Shown one piece after another: positions 27,301 through 39,300 of a DNA stretch of 64,000 nucleotides (its first letter is position 1; every line of letters begins with the position of its first letter). This stretch comes from Sipunculus nudus (Eukaryota > Annelida > Sipuncula > Golfingiida > Sipunculidae). The stretch is from contig CM049314.1 in the NCBI GenBank assembly GCA_026874595.1, positions 65,260,800-65,324,799 on the forward strand. The letters run 5' to 3'. Below the pieces are notes generated by a model. It did no database searches. It was not told the DNA's origin and saw only the letters and a list, made by a program, of their open reading frames with translations. The position numbers and the translations under genes are program-made.

Positions 27301-30300
27301 CAGACAGGTGGCGCCACCTACCTTCATGTTTCTGTAAAATAAATTAATGCTCTTTTCTCAAGAGTGATTCACCACATTGGCCCCCATATTTGGTGAAAAA
27401 AAAAATTGTTTCTCAAGTTGATAGATGGAAGAAAACATAGTGGCTTGTCAAGTGTCAGTATATGCTGCTGAAGATGGGGGGGGGGGGGGGGGATTAATTG
27501 TCTGGGGATACTATAGCACCTGCACTGCCAAGAAAAGTCTAGTTAATTTAATTTTTTATGTAATTTGCATCCTGCTGGATACCTTATAGAGGTTGCATAT
27601 GGGCTTGTGAAGGGAGGAAAATTTACACACTGTTGAGGTATCAAGAACTTGGGTCCAATGTGCCCTACTTGTATCGGTCCTTGTCCCATGGCTCACTAGT
27701 TATGTCCTGCCCCCCATCCCCCCCCCCCCCCCCACCCCCATGGTTGGGAAACGTATATTGCTTGGTCTGTAGTTTTTGTCCGTTGTCTTTCATTTCATGT
27801 GAATCTGATAACTTTTGGATAACTCAACATTTTTTCCCCAAATTTGAAACAATAATTGTTTCAACCAATTTCTTTGACAAGTTTGAAAACTGATGACATT
27901 GACCGTAATCTTCAAGGTCAAATCAGCTAAAAGAAACTATTAGTGAACACTATAACTTTTGAAGTAGTCTGTATTGTTTACTCTAATTGGGGACAGGAGG
28001 TCCAAAGGGAAGGGAGACATATATCTGTTTTTGCATTGCAAAAACAACCTTGTTCTAGTTTAATTATAATTCATACATATTGCTTACCTCCAAAATGTAA
28101 TCAACACTTCTAGTTCTGCTTTTGTTTAACGATACTTGTACTGTATGATTTCAGGTGGTGACCAGGGGCTCCTCAACATGTACTTTAGGGACTGGGCTTA
28201 TGGAGACATTGCAAAACACTTGCCTTTCATCTATAATGTTGTATCACAAGCCTTCTACAGTTATCTCCCAGCATTCAAACAGTAAGTTTTTGAGAATATT
28301 TCATGTGGGGTTAGGGGGGGAGACCTGCATGTGTTTTTAATACAGCTGTATGCACTGCCAAAAACAATTATTTTGTTAAGAAACATTTCTTGACAAGACA
28401 AACTATCTTCTGACAAGAAAGCCTCAAGAAAATATATCATAATTTTCTTAAGACAAGATATATTATCTTGTCAGAAGAAATATATTCTTGACCAGTGGAA
28501 GACAAAAAAATTCTTACGGTCTCCCATGGAAATATTTTTTGTCATAAGATTTTATTTCTTAGAGAAATATTTTTTTATGTGCAAGAACATGAATTATGTG
28601 GATGTGTGATATTAGTTCTTTTTATAAGATATCTTTTTCTGGTAGCTAGAAAAATTATCTTATCAGAGAAAAAATTGTTATGAGAAACATTTTCTTTTCC
28701 ATAACAAGAAATTTCTGACCCCACTCCCAAGAAAAAAATTTTTTACCGCATATTTTCTTATAGTAAGAAATTTCAGGGAATGAGGCAAGAATATTTATCT
28801 TCATTTTTGGCACTGGCTAGCTAGCTAGCCTGAATACAAATACATAGACATTTTTGTTGATATGGTGTTTTGCACTTTTCAAATCATTTTATTTTTCATT
28901 TACAAATATTTCATGAAGGAGCTGAGGTCAAGAGGATGAAAAACAATATTATAAAAGAAATGTCTGATACTTAAAACATTACATGTATTTCTATGCTTAA
29001 CTTCCATATATTAAAATTAGGACTGGGAATTGTGAGAGGCCTAAGAATCAATTTGATTATCAATTCAATTATTACTTTAGTAGTAAATGTCAGATATTCT
29101 TTAAAGCAAAAGCATATATTTTACCACAATGATTGTTTAATAATAAGACAGTTGTTTATTTAGTAAGTAAGACAACAGTGAAGCTCTCCTGTAAATATAT
29201 CCACCATTTTGTTTTTCTGTGGGTGTAGCCATCGACTGGTGAGCATTTAACTGGATATAGGGCACAAACACAATGAATGGCTTTGACATTGTGGTGGGCT
29301 CTATAAAATTTGTCAGATTAAAAATAACAATCAAATTGAATCAATTCTTAAGTTTAGAATCAAATACAATTAAATATCTAATCCAGGGCATGCAATTCAA
29401 CACAATTTTTTTAAGCATAGAACACCCCTAGTTTAAGTTACTCATAAATGTTTGGTTTATTTGATTACTGTACACTATAGGTTTGGTCTGTACATTGTGT
29501 TGACGTTTCGTTGATCTTGTGTTTTAGGTTTGGTAGGAATGTAAAGGTTGCCCACTTCATTGGTGCTCTGAAGCCATGGCATCATTCCTACAACACCAGC
29601 ACGGGCCAGGTTCAGGTCCAGGACGTAGGACATCATCTAGAGTTTCTCCAGAGGTGGTGGAATCTCTTCATGCAGCTTGTCCAACCCAAACTAGGAGCGG
29701 AAGTGGTGAGACGCTTTTCTCTCTCTGTTACCCCAAAAAAATAACAAAAGAGATGAGAGACTTAGCTGTCTTTCTCTTCCTCAAATTATCTTCATACTAT
29801 CAAGCCACTGGCAGCTTCATTTTCAGAGACCTTGATTTGAGCCATCCTGGTGGTTATTTCATGGATAATGATCAAGGTAATTGAATTTATCACATGACCT
29901 GAGTACACATGTTCTAAGCAGCTACAGGAACATGTCTGGTGCAATGTTTTGACCAAATGCTCAAGAATCTTACCAATCAAATAATGCTATATAACCCTGT
30001 CCCATTTCTGGTACACACCAATTATTGTTCAGATGATGTATGAACAGTGTATTGTTTATATTTTGTTGTCATTTTGGTCCAAACACATGGTGTTATTCAT
30101 TGTGCTTGAAATAGATGGCAGAGTGGCTCACTGAATCAAGGTCCCTGATAGTGTAGCTACCTGAAGCTTGATAGAATAAAGATAATGAGTTTGGATGAGA
30201 TTATAAGTAAAATTAGCTTTTCTACTCACCTCATAGGTTATTTATAGAAATAAAATGCATTTAGCTTAAATATACAGGTTTTAGACCTGTTGAACAGGGG

Positions 30301-33300
30301 TTAAAGAAACATTTGAATGGCTCTTGATACCAGGGAGGCTAAGATCTAGTTCATATTGGAACAATGGAATAGAGTACTACATACTTTTCTCATGCCCTAC
30401 AAACTACTTTGACGTGTAGTTTAATTCAAATTGTGGGATATATCAGCAGCAGAAGTGCAAAATAAAGCATAGGCAGATTTTTGTTTTTGGCTTTATATTT
30501 CTGAGGTTAAATTGTCACAATATTCACATTTACAGGCTTAATTTTTGCGATTTTACCACAGAAACCTACACAGAGTATACTATCATATAAATCATTTTAT
30601 ATCGAGTGGACAGACCAACTTTCTTTGCTTTTTAATGCAAACAAAGTGTTCAAGAATTTAATGAGGACCAGTTGGAACATCAAGTGGAAATTCTTTTTCA
30701 TTTTTGACAGACAATATATAAAATTTCTGATCTTCTTTGTTTGATTTACACATAACATAAAAGATCAGTTATTATTTATACTCTCAGTTTTTTGCCTTCT
30801 ACTTTGAAGCCGTTTATTTTTAAAAAAACATATACCGTCTTTCACCAAAGATAATCCACTACCAAAGATAATCCTCAACCCGATTAGAGCCCCAATTTTG
30901 GTGGAAACCAATAACCCAATGTATAATATGCACCCCATTACTGGCGAAAATTCTGGATGATGTATATTGTATTTCCCATAGTCACTGGAAAGTTTACTGG
31001 TTCCGTGGCTTTTTTTCCTTTTTAGAATAACTGACTTACCAAAGTTTCTTTGATCTAGCACAGCTATCAGATCATTACAATTGAAATCATAGCAATTAGT
31101 CTATTCTCCTCTAGTTGTTAAGTTTTAAGAAAGTTGCTCATTCAGGCTTGAATGAAATTGTTTTATATAGATATAACTGAAAAAGTGGCAGGGTGCACAG
31201 AGAACACCTGCTAGCTGTGCCGCCCGTGAGTGTCAATCTGCAGTATCAAAGCGTGCAACATATGAAACCAGGGTCCTGTAGGGAGAGAGGATGGGAGCTG
31301 GAGCTAGGCATGGCTGTGTTCACATGTATAACTGATCAATCATATCAGATCAATCATATCATGATGCTGTCAACAGTAGGCTAATTAAAGAAAGCAGTCA
31401 CATTCAGATCATTATTCCTCACTTGGATCACGTTGTTTTGAAAGGAATTAGTGTGTCATGGATCATTTCCCCTCAAAAGAAGTCCCATGGCCCTTAAGGT
31501 CTCCAATGCTAGTGCTTATAGCACCATCTACCATCTAACAATGATATCAAATGATGTCAACAAGAGGCTCGGTCACACATATTTTATTTGGTATATTATT
31601 TGTGCTCAGGGGTTGCAAGCCATACTAAAGGTATATATTAAGTATTTTAAAATAAAAGCAATATATAAGACAAACTTTGTTATCTAAATTATAATTAAAC
31701 CAGTACTGCTTATTTACTTATAATTGATAATTTGGCTGTCTTACGACCTTCCAAATGATGGTTAATGCAGCAGGAAAACGTTGGAAATTTATGCTCCATG
31801 TTTTTTTTTTCGCAATAACATTTTTAGTTTAGATTTTATGAAGAAAAATGTGGATTATCTTTGGGGGAAGATGGTACATAAGTTGCCAGTGAGTATAACT
31901 GACTGTTGGCCTGCATAGATGGAGTATTGAAAGTTTCAATTTTGAGATACTTTCCCTTTTTCTCTTTTCGGAAAGTCTTGCTCTTGTGGCCCTTACAAAC
32001 ATAGAGCCATCCACATTTTATATTTATATTGTGCCATTATATTTCATGTCAATGCATAGTCATCTAAGATGTTCTGATTCAAGCAATATCAGCTCGAACT
32101 CTTAGGGTGGACAATGTCCAGAACATTAATTGTATCATCAATAAAATGTCAGTCAGAACTGGACAGTTTGTCTGTATCACACACGTCACTATATGTCAGC
32201 ATTTTTGTTGTGACCAAACTTTCGTTGGTTTACATGCATGCAAGGTCACTTGTTAGTGCATTGAATGTAAGTTATTTTGTTTTATTATTGATATGGTTTT
32301 ATAATTAATGTGTGAAGCATGTTGAAACACAACATATAAATACAACAATACAAGGGTTTAATACACTATACTGTTATACAACAGAGACATGCTATTTTCA
32401 GTTCCACCAACTCGGGTCCCCCTCTTCAGGAGAGAAAATTTTCTTAAAAATAAAAATTTTTTTTTTTCATAATATCATAAAAAACTACACGCTGGAGATA
32501 ATGAATAATGTGTCAGTAGCATATTTAACTAAATCCAAAGTTTGTTTTACTACTTTTAAACCTTTCCCATGAAAAACAGACCAGATGAGTCCCTGTATGA
32601 TTAGCCATATTTGCCTCAGTTGTTTATTAGAGCATTTTTATACACCCTTCTATGACAGGATCTATTATTGTTACCAACCGTCCTTCCATTAACTTTTAGT
32701 GTAGACCTCATAACTTACAAGAGATGGATTTTCACAAAACTCACCATAACTACATACCAATAAATCATCTAACCCAAGTACGATTATAGACAATTTCCAC
32801 TCATATTTAATGAGGTCAGAGGTCACAAGGCTACTTTGTGGTGTCTTTGTGATAACTTATCAGGAATATGATGGCTTTTGATGAAACTCAATTGATTGAA
32901 ATAAAAAGTCAATTAAGTTTGATTCCCAGCAAAATCAATGCATATTTAATGAGGTCAGAGGTCACCAGACTTTGCTGGTGCTGTGATGACTTAATAAAAA
33001 AAATTCTTATGGATATTCATGAAAATCAGTGTAAATGTTAATCATTACAGCTTCTCACCTGAATTTAATTTTCAGCAAAATTCACACATTTTTAATGAAG
33101 TGAAGACATAAGACAGGGGTTTTATGCATGTTTGCGGTGCTTTTGTTAAAAGAGCAGCCAGTCAGCAGGTATTTTTGTGTGTGATCATGCTGTGAAGCAC
33201 AGACATGACTTCTTAGAATTTTAATGAATTTGATTTGTGAAATATATTAGAAGATACTTATTATGTACACTGGTTGTAAATTAGTTACATGCTTCTTGCA

Positions 33301-36300
33301 ACATGCCAGACTTTCCAGTTAGGAAAAAAAAATATTCCACAAACAGAGGCAAACCAAGTGTATTGGAACAGACACTTAACTTATAGTCTCATTTTAGCAT
33401 CATGTAGGATAACAATCAAGTAAATATTCTTTGCTTTAATAATAGATGAATCAGACAAGGAAAACTAGAAAAATACTCTGTCATACTGGCAATCTGGCAT
33501 ACACACCAATCTAAGTCAAATATATTAATATCCTCATCAGGTATAATCTGTGTAATCTATAATATTAATAACTGATGAATGGAACCCTTTAATATTCTTC
33601 TAGATCAGAAAATGGACAGGAGGTATCAGTTGTGAGATGGTAAGATTAGAAGCAATTACTGACATCTTCTTCTTAGTTCTGACAGTTCCTGTAAGTCTCT
33701 GCCCTCTCATGTCAGTTACTGACATCTCTTGTCAGTTTCTGACATCTCCTGTCAATTACAATTTGGACAGTGACATATATATGTGACTGAGATCTTTTGT
33801 CAATGACTGACGTCTCATCAACAATACTGATACATTCATGCTCAGTGCCATTTTGAGATAGTCTTTGACATTTCATGCATGTCTTTGAGACTGTCAGTCA
33901 TTGACATTTCCTGTCAGTCACTGATATTTCATGTCAGTCATTGACAGCTTATGTCAGTCACTGACACCATGTGTCAGTCATTGACACCATGTGTCAATCA
34001 TTGACATGACATGCCTGTCATTGACACATTTTGTCACTTATTGACAATTCCTATGATCTTTTGCTTTCTTTGCCTTTACCTAACTATAATATGTGGTGGT
34101 GGGATATTTATACCTGTTGCAGGATGAAATGACACAAATAATCTGTGATTGTTTTTTAGTGCAGTAAGTCGAGTTGCCATAGTTTTAGCCTTTTCCCACT
34201 GATGCAGAAAATATGGTTCATTCTATCTGAATCTGCATAGCTTTTATGTAACTTATGTGGTTTGCAAACTTGTTCAGATAAGATTCTTTACTTTGTGCCT
34301 CTGTCAGATTTTTAAGATCTGATAAACTAACATGAGGATCATTGTATCTTTAAAATATTAACTCGATTCCTCTCTTAGACACTATAAAGCTTGCTCCTGA
34401 GAGCTTTTGAAAAAATTAAGAACTTATTTTGCTGAAAAGAGTAGAAAATTTTGGACTCTTAAGTGTTCAATAGGTATTACCAAACTCAAACTGGAGTACG
34501 TGTTACCATGACAACAGTTTTATGCTAGGAAATGATTTAAAATTTCTAAAAATTCACAAAATTGTAATTTTTATGCCATCATGTGATCCATGTGGTTCTC
34601 GCATACAAAAGATTTAAATGACTTATTTTTAAGCGGGCAATGTATGTGCAAGGGTCCATTAAAACATTAATGTTAAGAACACCTTATTTATGGTATATCT
34701 GTAACTAGATTTATTTGCATTATTAATATCTACATGAAAGACTGCCTGAAATGTGTCATGTAGCTCTACATGATTACTTGGGTCTTACTTTTGACCAGAG
34801 TACTAGAGTATTCTTTTCAGCCACTTTGGTAGCCCAATGCCTAAGTTCTCTCAGCGGTTCCTGTGGTTGACTCAATGTTCATGAGGTAAACATTTCACAA
34901 TTTTTACCCTTTCAAATGTTTTTAGAGGGTTCACAATAAATTTACCTAGATATGGTATATCCATCATTTTATGTATTAGTTAGATACAAGTAATATGTGC
35001 TCAAAATTATAATATTTGGTCGGGGATTCAAGTGAATAGAGTAGTAATCATAGTTCATTGTTGGCGGATAATTGGAAAGATCTAATTATATTTCTATTAG
35101 CTTACTATATGAATGTTAACATTCAAAATTAATTATCATTTATAATATCAGTCTTCCACTTTACAACTTGCCTTTGATGATGGGTATGTCTCTTAAAAAG
35201 GTTTTATTTTTGCAATAATTTACTTTTTGTGAACATTGCAAATTCAAGCCCTCCCTCACAAAAAGCAACCACAGTAACTTCTGTTTTAACTGCACTCTAG
35301 CCTTTAGCAGGACACTCTCAAGACAAGCTTTACTCAATAGATAGTTGCCTATGCTTTACGCACTTTTTTACCTGTCACAGGTAGCTACTCGCTGCTTTTC
35401 GAGGTTAATAGGTACACTTACCTTTAGTGGTTCTAAGATGGAATATTGTCACCTGTTTGTGTTTTATGTATAAATTCTTTGATTTCTTGAGTTTCAGTTG
35501 CACAGAATTGTTTATGACTCTGTTTCAAAAACCATTGATGTTGTGTCAGTGTTGTCTGTCAGTGATTTGAATATTAATATTATCATAATGTTTGCATTTT
35601 CAGGCTCTTTAAATCTTCCATAATTTGACATTTCAGTGACTAATGTCATACTTTTTATGTAATGGGTCATATCTTGTCATACTCTATATATTGAATTATT
35701 TTTTAACAATAGTACCTCAAGATTGAAGAATGTCTTGCATGACATGGACAGTGGACTACTGCATTGTGTTTAAAGCTCAATAACAACTTTAATAGCCATC
35801 TTGTAATATTAATCTGTTTAGAATCTCATATATTTTTACCTTTAAATTTATAAGCATTTTACTACTGGGGAGCCTTACCTGTTCTTCTTTTTCTATATTT
35901 TATACAATTCTAACATACATAGGTGTGGATTTTAACATTTTCTCATTTGATCTGTGTGTTATCTTCCCATATTAACTCAGGTACAGTATTTTAAATAATG
36001 CTGGAACATTTAAAGATCCATACTTTTTATTGCATTAATACTATGTGCATTATCTGGGAACCAGCGTTTGGCAGCAAAATCAACAACTGAACCACTCCTT
36101 CTCTTGGTAACAGAGTTTTATGCCTGATAGGTATTATAATTAAATCAGGCAGTTTCAACCTAACACAATATTATAATGCAGTTTAGCTGACATTTATTTT
36201 ATAGTATTTAACTTGTCACTGACTTCACATAAATGAATATAATTCATTAAAAAAAGTAGTCACAAAGTGACCCTTTATTTTTTGTTATATATCTGTAACA

Positions 36301-39300
36301 AATTTTGGTAAATAATATTTTCATTAAGATATTGTAGAAGTATATTAGGCATGGGGCTCATATTGGGGGGGAGGGGGTTGTGAAAATATGGGTTCACTTC
36401 ATGCTTTTGCAGCCCAAATTTGATCCTCAGATAATGCAAACTTACTGTATTAAAAAATGACAGACTCAATTAATGACAATGATCAATTAATTACACAATC
36501 TGTGGAGCACAAATATTGCATGTGTTCTGCATTAACCAGTTAACCCCTGTTTGCGAAGCTGTATTTCTGTATATAATTTTTGTTGCTTTATACTTTGTTT
36601 ATTTTGGTGAACAGTCAAGCATGGCATATCTTAGCCAGGGTTGATGCTTGCTTTGTAACCTATTTGAATGTTTATATGATTCTTATTTGCATGTAAATAT
36701 TGTTAAAATATATTAACACATTATGAGGGAATGAAGGGTTTGAACTCTAACTTAGAACCAGAATTGATATGTTGGCCTACATTCATTGTATTTGAAAACT
36801 AAACACATTCTAATAGAAAAATTTACTCCATAACAAAAAGGGATTAAAAAATTAAATGTATTACAAAATAAATTAATATAAAAATTTGTGTGACCTTATA
36901 AGTATTTTTTAGCAGGGATTATTACTGAAGAAAGCCAATATCTGCTAATGTATGAAATCATCAAAGATAAGTTTTTTTGGTTGTATATTTACTAACATCA
37001 TTTTTTTTTTCCGAGGATATTTGTACAACAAATGCTGAATGTAAACGTCTCGCATTGTAACAATCGGGGTGTCGGTAAAAATTCCCACACAGCAATTAAA
37101 GTAGGCAGACTGTTACACAAAATACAATTGAACAATTGAACAATTATTTTAACAACATCCATCTAATCATTTCACTCAAGAAATCATCAATATGCTTTTA
37201 GGATGGTGTCTTTATTTATATAAACCACCCAGTTAACAGCTTTTGTCCATGACCACTTGTATTTTTTTAAACTGTAAAATTATCACATTTTTGACATACA
37301 ACTTGGGATAGGGTTTTTTTGTAGACAGTACACTTAATAGATGTGTACTTGTGTACGCTGACCGCGGTGCTTAAGCTGTAATAAGCTGTGTCTTTGCGGG
37401 TGAATGAACAACATAGGACATTTATGAATCAGGTAGAGTACACTTTCATTGTTATCTCTGCATGTGTTGTGTGGGTATGTGTAGCCGCATGTGGATGGGA
37501 GTTGGCTGGACAGGAAAGGGGCGATATGATAAACTTTCACTTTTATTTATAACTAGTGATCGCCTGTATGTGTCATATGACATTTGATTATGTCGTGATC
37601 TGACATTTGATGTGTCATGTGCTATTTGATGAGTGTCATGTGACATTTGAACTGTCATATGACATTTGATTATGTCATGTGACATGATTATGTCATGTGA
37701 CATTTTATATGTCATGTGACATTTACTTGAGTCATGTGACATATTATTGTGTCATGTGATGTTTGTGTCAGGTGACCACTGCTACTCTTAATTGGGTATC
37801 ATGTGACACTTGATGGTGTATCATGTGATATTGAATGGAAAATATAACAATATAATTTTTTATTAATTAGAAAGAAAATTCAGAAAAAAATGAATAATAC
37901 ATGTCAGGTTATTATCAAGATTTACAAGTTTGGACATGAATCTGGTAAATATAAAAATCATAAGTAAGTTCTCCTACCAGCCAACTCTTTAAGAAAGAAA
38001 TTTGTTATCACCCACACAGTTCTAAACTTATGTTCAGGTCACAGTATAAGTAAGTTATGTATTTTTGTTTATAATTAATATGGTGCATGGATATTAGTTC
38101 TGCATGTATAGTTGATCCCAGTTTAGTGGCGAAGCATAGACTTAGATTACTTTGATGCCAACTGTGGTATCCCCTTATTGTCATAGTTTTGTCTGCAAGT
38201 ATGACAGATAGTTTGATGGCTGAATGTTTTAACTTGTGTGTGATAGCTAAGTATGACAGTTTAATATGACAGTTATATTTGACAGCTTAGTATTGTACCT
38301 GAATAGAACTGTATGGATCATCAAAATTGCATTATCCCTGAGTGTGACATGCAGTTGGACAACTCAGTGAGACATGTAGGTGTGACAGTAGTGTGAGACA
38401 AACATGTGTAAAAGCAAAGTGTGACATACAGGTGTAACAGCTCAGCATGACATGTACAGGTGTGACAGCTGTGTGACATATAGGTGTGACAGCTCAGTGT
38501 GACATACAGATGTGACACATCAGTGTGACATGCAGGTGTATCATCTGACTGTTGTTCCAGTGAGAACATCTCAATTTGGAAGGATGGGCAAATATCTAAC
38601 AGTACTGTAACAGGTTAAGGTGTCAGCTCCATGTGACTGTGAGTCCCTTATCATGGTCATGAATCTTTCCATTAACTGTGTGACTTTCTGTACAGTTTGA
38701 AATTTAACAGTCTTTATAGTGTGACTCTATCTCTACAGTGTGACTGTCTATCTTTGAATTGTGACAGTCTTCAATGTGTGACTGTCTTTACAGTATAATA
38801 GTGGGCATTCTTTATAATGTAACTCTGTTTATCTTTAATGTGTGACTATCTGTCTTTAGAATGTGACAGACTTCATTGTGTGACCATCTTTATACATTTT
38901 GACAGTTGACAATCTTTAGAGAAAGAACTGTCTGTCTTTACAGATTCACAGTTTTTCCAATACAGTATAATGCTCTTTTCCCTTACAGTGTCAACATCTT
39001 TTCTTTACAGTGTGACAGACTTTCCTGTAGTGTGACAGGCTTCCCTTTGCAGTCTGTAAACAGTCTGATAATGTTAAACACATTTCTTCACAGTGTCTGT
39101 ATGATAGTGACAGCTGAGTGACAATGCTGAATATGCCTGTGAGGGTCAAATGTTAGTTGACAGTTTTTATAACTTTTACCATTGTCACACAACCACACAG
39201 TTCTCTGTGTAGTTCACCAACCTGACCATCACATGTTGTTGCACTGAGAATGTCCGTATTAAAGAGATTTTATTGTATTTATTAATTCTTTATTACTGAC

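Noticed and set aside
33640-39130. Spaced repeats considered as a CRISPR array
   Set aside because: Units are contiguous degenerate minisatellites without unique spacers, in a eukaryotic intron.
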